Shown: positions 8,882 through 16,849, numbered from the stretch's first letter. The stretch: DNA of 64,000 bases from JBGSUZ01 sp964404895 (GCA_964404895.1 CAYOLV010000002.1:62001-126000); one strand, 5' to 3'. Notes: generated by a model from the letters alone, not told the origin. Program-made: numbers and translations.

Positions 8882-9190
8882 CTATGCTTTGCTGCGCTCT
8901 TTCGCAGTTTTCCATTCAGCTGCTAGAGTATTATAGTTGCTTTCGAAATTAAAGATACAATCTCTGCGCTCGGAAGTGTTGGGATTAAGAAAGTGAACTT
9001 GATATTTATTGTCATCTCGGGTGACAGAGTCAAATTGATAGCCCTCGTTGAATAGTTTTTTAATTTGCGAACGGTTTTCGCTTAGTTCATGCTCCATTTC
9101 TTTTCGTTGACCGAAAAACTGCTTTCTAGCCCGTTCTCTAAGGGTACTGCGCCCTCTGTCATGGTTATTTTTTTCACTTCTTGAATACAT
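8882..9190 (-). CDS. Small conserved-looking protein of unknown function
   Basis: 102 residues from the ATG at 9190, which has an excellent RBS (aaggaggt, 5 bases upstream). An in-frame start at 9220 would begin upstream of this RBS and is rejected. The first 60 residues are very rich in Arg, Lys, Glu and Ser and look helical; the rest (YQFDSVTRDDNKYQVHFLN onward) looks like a small beta domain ending in a helix with LAAEWKTAKER. No signal peptide, membrane segment or cysteines. I do not recognise the family. Monocistronic, divergent from the nucleosidase-like gene. Confidence 0.65.
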   Translation of the reverse strand: MYSRSEKNNHDRGRSTLRERARKQFFGQRKEMEHELSENRSQIKKLFNEGYQFDSVTRDDNKYQVHFLNPNTSERRDCIFNFESNYNTLAAEWKTAKERSKA

Positions 9191-9271
9191 GAAATACCTC
9201 CTTTGCAAAACAAATTTCATTTCAGTTGCGTTATATATTTACCCCAAATGGCAAAAAAGAAACGATTGAGT

Positions 9272-9277
9272 TATAAT
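9272..9277 (+). promoter_or_regulatory. Probable -10 box of the nucleosidase-like gene
   Basis: TATAAT at 9272-9277, 24 bases before the start. The hexamer 17 bases upstream (TGGCAA, 9249-9254) is a weak -35. Confidence 0.45.
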
Positions 9278-9300
9278 GAATTCAAGGGGAGTGATGCATC

Positions 9301-9969
9301 ATGTACGGAATCCATATCAACTCAAATTTGGAATGGGAAAGCATGCTTCAGCTTTGTAAACCCAGTCAATTACTGGAAAGTCCCTATGGACAATATTTTA
9401 CACATCGCTTTAAATTTTGGCAGGAAGACGCCCTCATTTACTTTAGCGGTTATTCAAAAGAGAAGGCAGCAGGGTGTGTTCAATATATCCTTTGTAAACA
9501 CAATATTCATCACCTATTCGTCATCGGCACAAGCGGAGGGGTAGACAAAAGGGCGGCTTTGCTCGATGTGGTCATTGCTAGTGAAACTGTCATCTATGAC
9601 TGCATTGATCGACTGGAAATACAAGAAACTTTGTTCCCAGAAAATTTTAGAACGATGATGAACCTTGACTTTTTAAAGGGTAAAATATTGCCCGAAAAAA
9701 CTTGGATTGGCAAAATTGCCACAGCCGATCAAGACATAGATGCTGCCGTCAGAGAGATCCTGATGCCACACAATATTATGGTCGCTGACTGGGAAAGTGG
9801 TGCCATCGCTCTGATTGCAAAGCTTAATCAAGTGCCCATCACTATTTTTAGAGGGATTTCAGACTTGCCAAATCCAAGTTTATCCCAAGAAGACCAAGCG
9901 GAGCAGTACAAAACCAATACGCCAAAACTGATGAAGCGGCTTGTAGAAGAATACTTGCCATTATTTTAA
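9301..9969 (+). CDS. Nucleoside phosphorylase superfamily protein, MTA/SAH nucleosidase-like
   Basis: 222 residues. The glycine-rich GTSGGV (about 79-84) and the C-terminal DWESGAIALIAK followed by IFRGISD fit MTA/S-adenosylhomocysteine nucleosidases. The Glu of WES and the Asp of ISD occupy the positions of the ribose-binding Glu and catalytic Asp. The usual MEGAA sequence reads WESGA, so substrate preference may differ. It would cleave methylthioadenosine or SAH to free adenine, but this is inferred from family. RBS aaggggag precedes the ATG; a nearby ATG at 9294 is out of frame. Confidence 0.7.
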   Translation: MYGIHINSNLEWESMLQLCKPSQLLESPYGQYFTHRFKFWQEDALIYFSGYSKEKAAGCVQYILCKHNIHHLFVIGTSGGVDKRAALLDVVIASETVIYDCIDRLEIQETLFPENFRTMMNLDFLKGKILPEKTWIGKIATADQDIDAAVREILMPHNIMVADWESGAIALIAKLNQVPITIFRGISDLPNPSLSQEDQAEQYKTNTPKLMKRLVEEYLPLF

Positions 9970-9988
9970 TTTTAACCTTACCAGGTGA

Positions 9989-10017
9989 TTGCATTTCAAG
10001 TCGGTTTTCCTTATGAT
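9989..10017 (+). promoter_or_regulatory. Candidate promoter of spoVS
   Basis: TTGCAT (9989-9994) and TATGAT (10012-10017) separated by 17 bases. I looked for a sigma-H type promoter, known for spoVS in Bacillus, and did not find a convincing one. Confidence 0.5.
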
Positions 10018-10095
10018 AAAAGTAGGACGACGCAATATATAGGTCTGTTTTATTGAACACTAAAGGATGATTACATTCAAAAGGAGGCAATCGTT

Positions 10096-10356
10096 ATGGA
10101 AATATTAAAAGTTTCGTCGAACTCGAATCCGAATTCTGTTGCCGGTGCATTAGCAGGTGTTATTAGAGAGCATGGTAAAGCAGAGATTCAAGCCATTGGA
10201 GCAGGCGCAATCAATCAGGCAGTTAAAGCCATCGCCATTGCCAGAGGATTTGTTTCGCCTTCAGGTATTGATCTGGTTTGCATTCCCGCATTTATGGACA
10301 TAGAAATAGATGGGGAAGAACGGACGGCCATTAAACTCATTGTTCAACCTAGATAA
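10096..10356 (+). CDS. spoVS: Stage V sporulation protein S
   Basis: 86 residues, exactly the family length. The start MEILKVSSNSNPNSVAGALAG and the middle QAIGAGAINQAVKAIAIARG identify SpoVS, a small Alba-like protein that in Bacillus affects septation, engulfment and late spore-coat stages. Strong RBS (aaaggaggc). Flanked by its own candidate promoter and a strong terminator, so probably monocistronic. It supports a sporulating ancestry, although SpoVS also occurs in some non-sporulating bacteria. Confidence 0.95.
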   Translation: MEILKVSSNSNPNSVAGALAGVIREHGKAEIQAIGAGAINQAVKAIAIARGFVSPSGIDLVCIPAFMDIEIDGEERTAIKLIVQPR

Positions 10357-10360
10357 TCAT

Positions 10361-10405
10361 AAAGCTTGTGAGACATAAAGTCATACTGTTTCACAAGCTT
10401 TTTTT
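10361..10405 (+). terminator. Rho-independent terminator after spoVS
   Basis: Eleven-base perfect stem aaagcttgtga (10361-10371) with tcacaagcttt (10391-10401), followed by T residues to 10405. Confidence 0.9.
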
Positions 10406-10414
10406 AATGAACTC

Positions 10415-10443
10415 TTGAAGTCAGAAGGGATGTTTAGTATAAT
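10415..10443 (+). promoter_or_regulatory. Promoter of purB
   Basis: TTGAAG (10415-10420) and TATAAT (10438-10443) with a 17-base spacer. The leader to the ATG is about 50 bases; I saw no purine riboswitch in it. Confidence 0.75.
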
Positions 10444-10498
10444 AAAAACGAATGATAACTCACAGCAACCAAATAATGTTCGGAATGGAGTGTACTTT

Positions 10499-11929
10499 AT
10501 GAGCAAGTATTATGAGAATCCGTTAATCAAAAGATACGCAAGCCGCGAAATGGCTGAAATCTTTTCAGACGACAGCAAATTCACAACTTGGAGAAAACTT
10601 TGGGTCGCATTGGCTGAAGCCGAGAAAGACTTAGGACTTCCTATTACAGAAGAACAAATTCTAGAAATGAAATATAACATCAATGATATTGATTATACCA
10701 AAGCTGCAGAATATGAGAAAAAGCTTAGACACGATGTTATGGCTCATGTCCATACTTATGCAGATAGTTGCCCAAGTGCAAGAGGTATCATCCATTTAGG
10801 GGCGACAAGTGCCTATGTTGGAGACAATACAGATATTATTTTGATGAGAGAAGCACTTTACGTGATTCGTAAAAAGCTGATCAATCTCTTAGCTTCTTTA
10901 AAGACCTTCGCAATCGAATATAAAGACCTGCCAACTCTTGGTTTTACACATTTCCAAGCTGCACAGCTCGTAACAGTTGGCAAACGTGCAACCCTTTGGA
11001 TGAACGATTTACTCTTAGACTTTGAAGAGTTAGAGTTTGTCATTGAAACCCTACGCATGAGAGGGGTAAAGGGCACAACCGGTACACAAGCCAGCTTCTT
11101 AGCTCTTTTTGAAGGCGACCATGAGAAGTGCAGACAACTGGATAAAATGGTAACTGAGGCCTTTGGCTTTGGCGAGAGCATGCCTGTTACAGGTCAAACC
11201 TATTCAAGAAAAGCAGACTCAAGAGTCTTGAATTTACTGTCTCAAATTGCACAGTCATTGCACAAAATGACAAATGACCTGCGTTTGCTTCAGCATTTAA
11301 AAGAAGTGGAAGAGCCTTTTGAAAAGAATCAAATCGGATCTTCAGCTATGGCTTATAAAAGAAATCCAATGAGAAGCGAAAGAATTGCATCTCTTAGCCG
11401 TTTGGTAATGGCAAACGTGATGAATCCAGCTATGACAGCCAGCACACAATGGTTTGAAAGAACTCTGGACGACTCTGCTAACCGCAGAATTTCAATCCCT
11501 GAGAGCTTCTTAGCAGTAGATTCAATTTTGGATATTGCACACAACGTGGTTTCAGGCCTTGTTGTATACGAAAAAATGATTACCAAACACGTCATGGCAG
11601 AACTTCCATTTATGGTCACTGAAAACATCCTCATGGAAGCGGTTACACACGGCGGTGACCGTCAAGAATTACATGAGTTAATCAGAATTCATTCAATGGA
11701 AGCTGGAAAACGTGTTAAGGTTGAAGGCCTAGAAAATGACTTAATTGATCGTATAAAAGCAGATCCAGCTTTTAACTTGTCAGACGAGTTATTAGCAGAT
11801 TTATTAAATCCTAGCAAATACGTTGGCCGCAGCCCTGAACAAGTCATGGAATTTATTACGGAGTGCATCGATCCAATCATTAATACTTATAGTGAATTGA
11901 TTGAAGAAGCGCCAGAGTTAAAAGTGTAA
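10499..11929 (+). CDS. purB: Adenylosuccinate lyase
   Basis: 476 residues from the ATG at 10499 (MSKYYENPLIKRYASREM). The fumarase/aspartase superfamily signature SSAMAYKRNPM is present near residue 280, along with GATSAYVGDNTD and TGTQASFL. The enzyme splits SAICAR and adenylosuccinate in purine and AMP synthesis. The frame is open to a TTG at 10415, but that codon is the -35 box of the gene's own promoter, so the longer 504-residue reading is ruled out. It stands alone between two terminators, not in a pur operon. Confidence 0.95.
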   Translation: MSKYYENPLIKRYASREMAEIFSDDSKFTTWRKLWVALAEAEKDLGLPITEEQILEMKYNINDIDYTKAAEYEKKLRHDVMAHVHTYADSCPSARGIIHLGATSAYVGDNTDIILMREALYVIRKKLINLLASLKTFAIEYKDLPTLGFTHFQAAQLVTVGKRATLWMNDLLLDFEELEFVIETLRMRGVKGTTGTQASFLALFEGDHEKCRQLDKMVTEAFGFGESMPVTGQTYSRKADSRVLNLLSQIAQSLHKMTNDLRLLQHLKEVEEPFEKNQIGSSAMAYKRNPMRSERIASLSRLVMANVMNPAMTASTQWFERTLDDSANRRISIPESFLAVDSILDIAHNVVSGLVVYEKMITKHVMAELPFMVTENILMEAVTHGGDRQELHELIRIHSMEAGKRVKVEGLENDLIDRIKADPAFNLSDELLADLLNPSKYVGRSPEQVMEFITECIDPIINTYSELIEEAPELKV

Positions 11930-11995
11930 TTTGATTTAGTTTGTGGTTTCTAATTTGACCGATTTCTAAATTGACTAAAATTTCGATTAAAGACG

Positions 11996-12023
11996 ATTGA
12001 GAGGCGAAAACCTCTCAATTTTT
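11996..12023 (+). terminator. Rho-independent terminator after purB
   Basis: Nine-base perfect stem attgagagg (11996-12004) with cctctcaat (12011-12019), a gaaa-containing loop and a T run. Confidence 0.88.
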
Positions 12024-12030
12024 CGTGTCA

Positions 12031-12070
12031 TGCAACTATTCTTTAAATGTCTATTTAGGGAATAGTTGCA
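12031..12070 (+). repeat. Inverted repeat upstream of the tyrosine recombinase
   Basis: Perfect 11-base arms tgcaactattc (12031-12041) and gaatagttgca (12060-12070) around an 18-base AT-rich centre. The right arm overlaps the -35 box of the recombinase promoter. It could be an operator or a recombinase binding site. The spacer is longer than the 6 bases of a dif-type core. Confidence 0.6.
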
Positions 12071-12094
12071 AAGGCTTTTTATTTGGTGTACAAT
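12066..12094 (+). promoter_or_regulatory. Promoter of the tyrosine recombinase gene
   Basis: TTGCAA (12066-12071) and TACAAT (12089-12094) with a 17-base spacer; the -35 box lies in the right arm of the inverted repeat. Confidence 0.65.
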
Positions 12095-12139
12095 ATATGT
12101 ATCCCTTAATGATTTCAGCACTTCTGGAGGTTTTTAATC

Positions 12140-13333
12140 ATGGCTGGCAAACCTATTCGAATTCACAATAAATCTTCTAAACCTGACAACATCGTTTTGA
12201 AGGAAAATCAAATTATTGAACAATGCACTCAAATTGAATCAGAACTTCCTGGCTTTATGTATGACTTCTTTTTATATTTAAAAAGCGCTGTCAGCATCAA
12301 TACGCGTTTAGCTTATTTATCAGATATTCACTTTTTCTGCAGGTATTTGGTTTTGGAATCTAAAATGTTTCCCGTATCAGATATTAGCCAATTAACCGTT
12401 GAACACTTTAATAAAATCCGTGCTAAAGACATCAATCGCTATTTAGGCGAATTTTGCAGTCGTTATGTGGTCAGCGGTCAAAATTGGGACTACATTATGG
12501 AAAATCATAATCGATCACTTTCTAGAAAAAAATCCAGCTTAAGCGGCTTATTTAAGTATCTTTATCGGGATGAATTGATTGACAAAAATATAACAGACGG
12601 ATTTAATCCTATAAAATTGCCAAAACCTCAGCCAGATGCTATTAAAAAATTAGAAATTGATGAAGTTGCCATTATGCTAGACGCTGTGGATCTTGGTGAA
12701 GGTTTAACTGAAAAAGAACGTCAATATTGGGAAAAAACTAAACTTAGAGACAAGACCATTCTTCTGCTCTTCACCACCTTCGGTTTGCGACTCAGTGAGC
12801 TTCAACAACTGAATCTCAGCTCTTTCAATTTTAACAGAGGCGAGTTTATGATTTATAGAAAACGTGGCAAGGAAACAAACATGCCACTGAATCAATCTAC
12901 CATAATGGCTATCAATCAATACGTTGAGCTAGAACGCCCTTTTCTCTTAGATAAGGCCAACGATGAGGACGCCCTTTTCCTCTCCTTACAAGGTACAAGA
13001 ATCACCGTCAGAGCCATTCGTCAATTGGTCAAAAAGTACACTTCTATTCCACTGGGCACTTCTCGGAGTGAAGGCTACAGCCCCCATAAATTAAGGGCTA
13101 CAGCAGCTTCTTCCCTTATTGAATACGGCTTCTCTATTTATGATGTTCAAAACTTACTGGATCACGATAATGTGACCACTACCCAACTGTATGCTGCCCA
13201 CAAAAAGAACGTCAAAAGGGATATTGTTAAAAATTACGAACTGATTGATGAGTTTGATAACTCTCAAAAAAAGAGTGATGAGAAATTAAAATCTCTTTCT
13301 AAAGCCCCTACTGTTTTAGCTCCTGAAGAATAA
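12140..13333 (+). CDS. Tyrosine recombinase / integrase (Xer-like, not XerD)
   Basis: 397 residues. An N-terminal SAM-like DNA-binding domain (about 40-150) precedes the catalytic domain. Catalytic residues are visible: Arg217 (TFGLRLSEL), a Lys in YRKRGK, His316-x-x-Arg319 (SPHKLRA), His342 (LLDH) and the nucleophile Tyr351 (TTTQLYA). A 45-residue acidic and basic tail follows. It lies close to lexA and has no phage or transposon genes around it, suggesting a resident chromosomal recombinase. The target site is unknown. RBS is ctggagg. A separate, more typical XerD lies at 52.1 kb. Confidence 0.85.
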   Translation: MAGKPIRIHNKSSKPDNIVLKENQIIEQCTQIESELPGFMYDFFLYLKSAVSINTRLAYLSDIHFFCRYLVLESKMFPVSDISQLTVEHFNKIRAKDINRYLGEFCSRYVVSGQNWDYIMENHNRSLSRKKSSLSGLFKYLYRDELIDKNITDGFNPIKLPKPQPDAIKKLEIDEVAIMLDAVDLGEGLTEKERQYWEKTKLRDKTILLLFTTFGLRLSELQQLNLSSFNFNRGEFMIYRKRGKETNMPLNQSTIMAINQYVELERPFLLDKANDEDALFLSLQGTRITVRAIRQLVKKYTSIPLGTSRSEGYSPHKLRATAASSLIEYGFSIYDVQNLLDHDNVTTTQLYAAHKKNVKRDIVKNYELIDEFDNSQKKSDEKLKSLSKAPTVLAPEE

Positions 13334-13347
13334 GATATTTAGATAAA

Positions 13348-13384
13348 AAAACGGTTTACATAAGTTAATTATGTAAACCGTTTT
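13348..13384. terminator. Bidirectional terminator between recombinase and pepF
   Basis: Fifteen-base perfect stem (13348-13362 with 13370-13384, core cggtttacata) flanked by A and T runs, so it can work for both convergent genes. Confidence 0.9.
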
Positions 13385-13416
13385 AAAATATTGAGTTATT
13401 TTATTTTGCGTTTTAA

Positions 13417-15339
13417 TTAGCTTGCTTTTTTCACACTTGCCTTTTTAGCTTTAAGCAATTTTTCATACTCGTTGACTAAATCGCCAAAGTACTTCAAAAG
13501 ACTGTCCACTGGTTCAGCACTATTCATGTCTACACCTGCAAGTTTAAGGGTTTCAACTGGTGGATTTGAACCGCCTGCAGCTAAGAAATTGAGATAGTTT
13601 TCAATTGCCTTTTCTTTGTTAGGGCCATTCATTTGATTTACAATACTATAAGCTGCTGACATTGAAGTCGAGTATTTGTAAACGTAGAACGACGTATAGA
13701 AGTGAGAAATTCTTGACCAAGAATATTTAGATTGATCCATAACAGTCAAGCTTGACCCGTTGTATTTTTTTACAAGGTCTAACCACGTTTTGTTCAATAC
13801 ATCTGGTGACAATGGTTTGCCTTGCTCTACCATTTCATGTGTTTTTTGTTCGAATTCTGCATACATGACTTGTGAGTATACTGTACCTCTGATGTTTTGA
13901 ATTTGCATGTTGATCAGTGCTAATTTCTCATCATCCGTTTTAGCGTTTTTAATGAGATAATCCATTACAAGAAGCTCATTGACTGTAGAAGCAACTTCTG
14001 CCGTAAAAATAGTGTAATCCGCAGTTGCATAAGGCTGTTTTGCATTTGAATATTTAGAGTTCATAGCATGACCCATTTCATGTGCAAGTGTCAATGTGCT
14101 GTCTAAGCTATTGTCATAATTCATGAGGATGTATGGATGAGTGTCATATGAACCCCAGTTGTAACCACCGTCGTATTTATTTTCGTCTGCATAAACGTCT
14201 ACCCAGTTGCTGTTGATGCCTTTTTTGAAATCTGCAACGTATTGAGTCCCAAGAGGTGCTAAAGCTTTTTCAATGAGTTTAACCCCATCGTCATATTTGT
14301 ATTTCAAATTCACATCTTTACTGAGTGGCAAATAAGTGTCGTAGTTGTACATTTTGTCAAAGCCAAAGTAGTCTTTTTTAACGGCGTTGTATTTGTGCAA
14401 GTAAGTTAAGTTCTTATTCACGGCACTTACCAAGTTGGTATAAATTGATTTTGGAATTTCTTCACTCGCTAAAGAAGCATCCAATGCAGAGTCATATTTT
14501 CTAATTTCTGCGTTGAGGACATCTGCTTTAACTTGTGTTGCATAGTTTGTAGATAAAGCATTGATTTGCTCTTTGTAGCTGTTTGTAATTGCTTCAAATG
14601 CTTTTTTTCTAAGCGCTCTGTCGCTAGATTCTAAAATGACTGAGTAATTGGCGTCAGTCAATTCAATTTTTTTGCCTTTGCTGTCTGTAATCACTGGCGC
14701 TTGATAGTCCGCCAATGTGATTTTGCTGAACATGGTATTTGGTGCACCCATAATATCTCCGAACTTCGAAATAATGGTCTCTTCAGAGTCAGAAAGAATG
14801 TGTGCTCTGTTTGATTTAATAGTGTCTAAAAATCTTTTGTATGATTTGAGTGAGTCAGCTGTATATAAAGCTTCAAACTCTTTGTCCGACATTTTGCTCA
14901 ACTCCGGCGATACAAACGAAGTTGCCTCTATGTAGTTGTTGTAAGCGGCCTCAGCAATTTCTGTCATTTCAGTGGCATTGTTGTCAGAAGCATTAAGGTC
15001 AGCACTCATGTAAGCATAAACATATGCGCTAAACAGAATTCTGCTCGCTTGCTCATCTAATGCTTTAAATGCCTTAAAAGAATCTACTGTATTCAACTTG
15101 CCTTTGTACTCTGATAATTTAGGAATAAAGTCCTTTTCAATTTTCTTAAGGTCTGCTTCAAAGTCACTGCGAGTCTTGTAAATTTCGCTTAAGTTCCATT
15201 TGTATTTTGAGGAAACTTCTGATCTAGAAGGCACCTCCGCCTCTGTTGCTGCAAAACATGGAATTTGAGCTGCTAAGAGTGTCGTCATGACCATAACGGA
15301 AACTCTAAATTTGATTCTCTTTTTTCGTTTGATGTTCAA
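13417..15339 (-). CDS. pepF: Oligoendopeptidase F (M3B metallopeptidase), exported form
   Basis: 640 residues. The zinc site HEMGH is at 420-424 within LAHEMGHAMNSKYSN, and the N-terminal YKWNLSEIYKTRSDFE is typical of PepF. Unlike the usual cytosolic enzyme of about 600 residues, this one starts with a Sec-type signal: a basic n-region (KRKKRIKFR), a hydrophobic core (VMVMTTLLAAQI) and a PCFAA cleavage region. It should digest oligopeptides outside the membrane. The start is a TTG with a strong RBS (gggggaagg). The C-terminus is rich in Lys and Ala. Monocistronic. Confidence 0.88.
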   Translation of the reverse strand: MNIKRKKRIKFRVSVMVMTTLLAAQIPCFAATEAEVPSRSEVSSKYKWNLSEIYKTRSDFEADLKKIEKDFIPKLSEYKGKLNTVDSFKAFKALDEQASRILFSAYVYAYMSADLNASDNNATEMTEIAEAAYNNYIEATSFVSPELSKMSDKEFEALYTADSLKSYKRFLDTIKSNRAHILSDSEETIISKFGDIMGAPNTMFSKITLADYQAPVITDSKGKKIELTDANYSVILESSDRALRKKAFEAITNSYKEQINALSTNYATQVKADVLNAEIRKYDSALDASLASEEIPKSIYTNLVSAVNKNLTYLHKYNAVKKDYFGFDKMYNYDTYLPLSKDVNLKYKYDDGVKLIEKALAPLGTQYVADFKKGINSNWVDVYADENKYDGGYNWGSYDTHPYILMNYDNSLDSTLTLAHEMGHAMNSKYSNAKQPYATADYTIFTAEVASTVNELLVMDYLIKNAKTDDEKLALINMQIQNIRGTVYSQVMYAEFEQKTHEMVEQGKPLSPDVLNKTWLDLVKKYNGSSLTVMDQSKYSWSRISHFYTSFYVYKYSTSMSAAYSIVNQMNGPNKEKAIENYLNFLAAGGSNPPVETLKLAGVDMNSAEPVDSLLKYFGDLVNEYEKLLKAKKASVKKAS

Positions 15340-15369
15340 TTTTCCTTCCCCCTATAAACAATTTAATAT

Positions 15370-15398
15370 ACCATATCGTAACACGTAAAAAATGACAA
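15370..15398 (-). promoter_or_regulatory. Candidate promoter of pepF
   Basis: On the minus strand, TTGTCA (15393-15398) and TATGGT (15370-15375) with a 17-base spacer, about 30 bases before the TTG start. The remaining 15399-15554 shows no further gene. Confidence 0.5.
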
Positions 15399-15554
15399 AA
15401 CAATCAGACTATTCAATCTTAATAGTTTTTTAATCACTATGTCTAAGATGTGAAAACCTTGTGTATTCTATGTGTCATTTATATGTTTTTGATATGTCTA
15501 TACTTCTGTATTACCAATGACTCGACTCAAAATTAATTTCAGTGGAAGGCGCAA

Positions 15555-15590
15555 TCAAAAAAGTGTTTAGACCATTGGTCTAAACACTTT
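15555..15590 (-). terminator. Terminator of yneA
   Basis: Fourteen-base stem (15560-15573 with 15577-15590, core gtgtttagacc) with a three-base loop; T run on the minus strand immediately after. Confidence 0.85.
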
Positions 15591-15602
15591 AAAATTTAAG
15601 AA

Positions 15603-15938
15603 TTATTCTTCGTCTGGCAGATCCATAGCCACAATTAGTGCTTGACCTTTATTAATGACCACGGAATTCAAATGATTGATTTCTCGCATATGTTTGACTA
15701 AATCATGTAAGTCGTATTGGTTATTATAATAAAGTTTATTAATGTCAATGGCAAGATCCCAAAGGGTATCCCCTTCCGAAACAATTAGGGTTGTATAATG
15801 AATTTTATCTTCTTCTTTTGGCGTGTTGGCTTGAGCACTTAAACTTAAAAGAATGATTGCTAGAACTACCACCCATATGGTTATACGTGTTTTTCTCTTT
15901 TGATTGTATTTTCTTTCTATACGTTGAATACTTGTCAC
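15603..15938 (-). CDS. yneA: LysM-domain SOS cell-division suppressor, YneA-like
   Basis: 111 residues. A short basic N-terminus, one transmembrane segment (IWVVVLAIILLSLSA), then a LysM domain (VSEGDTLWDLA to the C-terminus). This architecture, and the divergent position next to lexA, match YneA, which delays division during the SOS response in Bacillus. The start is the GTG at 15938, placed five bases after the RBS gggagggg; the TTG at 15953 would overlap that RBS. Its promoter spacer holds a LexA box, so it is almost certainly DNA-damage induced. Confidence 0.88.
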   Translation of the reverse strand: MTSIQRIERKYNQKRKTRITIWVVVLAIILLSLSAQANTPKEEDKIHYTTLIVSEGDTLWDLAIDINKLYYNNQYDLHDLVKHMREINHLNSVVINKGQALIVAMDLPDEE

Positions 15939-15982
15939 AAAAACCCCTCCCAAAATGGAAATCCGTTTGCTGTAAATACATG

Positions 15983-15996
15983 CGAACGTTTGTTCT
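15983..15996. promoter_or_regulatory. LexA (SOS) box 1
   Basis: CGAACGTTTGTTCT, one mismatch from the Gram-positive CGAACnnnnGTTCG box; it lies near the yneA transcription start. Confidence 0.8.
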
Positions 15997-16002
15997 AATT
16001 TA

Positions 16003-16030
16003 ATTATAGCAAACGTATGTTCTGTGTCAA
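16003..16030 (-). promoter_or_regulatory. yneA promoter
   Basis: Minus-strand TTGACA (16025-16030) and TATAAT (16003-16008), both perfect, with a 16-base spacer that contains LexA box 2. Confidence 0.82.
16010..16023. promoter_or_regulatory. LexA (SOS) box 2
   Basis: CAAACGTATGTTCT fits the LexA box with two outer mismatches and sits exactly between the -35 and -10 of the yneA promoter. Confidence 0.75.
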
Positions 16031-16037
16031 CAAAAAT

Positions 16038-16051
16038 CGAACTAATGTTTG
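16038..16051. promoter_or_regulatory. LexA (SOS) box 3
   Basis: CGAACTAATGTTTG, one mismatch from the consensus; it overlaps the -35 box of the lexA promoter and so should mediate autoregulation. Confidence 0.78.
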
Positions 16052-16077
16052 ATTAATATTTCTCTCTATGCTATAAT
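16049..16077 (+). promoter_or_regulatory. lexA promoter
   Basis: TTGATT (16049-16054) and TATAAT (16072-16077) with a 17-base spacer; TGC before the -10 makes it an extended -10 promoter. Confidence 0.78.
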
Positions 16078-16108
16078 TAAGTAAAATTAAGGCCTTGAGG
16101 TGATCAAT

Positions 16109-16726
16109 ATGAAAAGCGTCAGCAAAAAACAAATGGAAATCCTTGATTATATAAAAGAAAAAGTCCATGCCAAAGGTTATCCGCCATCCGTAAGAGAAAT
16201 TTGTGAAGCGGTAAATTTAAAATCTACATCTACTGTTCACGGTCATTTGACTAAATTAGAAGATCTCGGTTTTATCCGCCGTGACTTAACAAAACCTAGA
16301 GCTATTGAAATTCTGGGTGACAATGATTACGAAATTGAAGACTTGCACCCTGAAACCAACTATATTCCTGTTGTGGGCCAAGTTACTGCTGGCACACCTA
16401 TCTTAGCTGTAGAGAATATTGAAGAGGAGTTCCCAATGCCTGCAAGCTTGACCTCTAACGGTGACTATTTTATGCTTCGTGTTAAAGGTGACAGCATGAT
16501 CGAAGCAGGTATTTTAGACAGAGACTATGTCCTTGTCAAACAGCAAGCTGAAGCCATTAACGGCGAAATTGTCGTGGCTATGGTGGAAGACTCTGCAACG
16601 GTGAAACGCTTCTTTAAAGAAAGCAACCGCTTCCGTCTCCAACCTGAAAACCAAACCATGTCCCCTATTTACGCCAACGAAGTCTCAGTTTTAGGCATTG
16701 TCAAAGGCGTTTTTAGAAAGATGTAG
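16109..16726 (+). CDS. lexA: LexA repressor
   Basis: 205 residues from the ATG at 16109. The N-terminal winged HTH includes YPPSVREICEAVNLKSTSTVHGHL. The autocleavage site is Ala94-Gly95 (QVTAGTP), the catalytic Ser is 129 (KGDSM) and the Lys is 166 (TVKRFF), so it should be a RecA-stimulated, self-cleaving SOS repressor. A GTG at 16100 is in frame, but it lies within the RBS gaggtgat that serves the ATG. Divergent from yneA across three LexA boxes. Confidence 0.97.
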   Translation: MKSVSKKQMEILDYIKEKVHAKGYPPSVREICEAVNLKSTSTVHGHLTKLEDLGFIRRDLTKPRAIEILGDNDYEIEDLHPETNYIPVVGQVTAGTPILAVENIEEEFPMPASLTSNGDYFMLRVKGDSMIEAGILDRDYVLVKQQAEAINGEIVVAMVEDSATVKRFFKESNRFRLQPENQTMSPIYANEVSVLGIVKGVFRKM

Positions 16727-16761
16727 ATTCATCAAAATTAATTTAACTTCTATAAAAAAAT

Positions 16762-16805
16762 AAGCGGCAACAATATCGATGAGAATCGAATTGTTGCCGC
16801 TTTTA
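16762..16805. terminator. Terminator between lexA and ynbB
   Basis: Thirteen-base stem aagcggcaacaat (16762-16774) with attgttgccgctt (16790-16802), an extra inner helix, T run downstream and an A run upstream, so usable in both directions. Confidence 0.9.
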
Positions 16806-16849
16806 TCGTATTTATATGCTTGAGTAGGTCGTAATACCTATTCATGCAC

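Noticed and set aside
9970..10095. Sigma-H promoter for spoVS
   Set aside because: A GTAGGA sequence near 10022 resembles the -35 element, but no GAAT-type -10 follows at the right distance.
10415..10498. Longer PurB starting at a TTG at 10415
   Set aside because: The TTG is part of the -35 hexamer TTGAAG of a good promoter, so it cannot be translated from that promoter; the ATG at 10499 gives the normal length.
12140..13333. Integrase as a mark of a prophage or genomic island
   Set aside because: No phage, conjugation or att-like direct repeats are visible; neighbours are housekeeping genes (purB, lexA).
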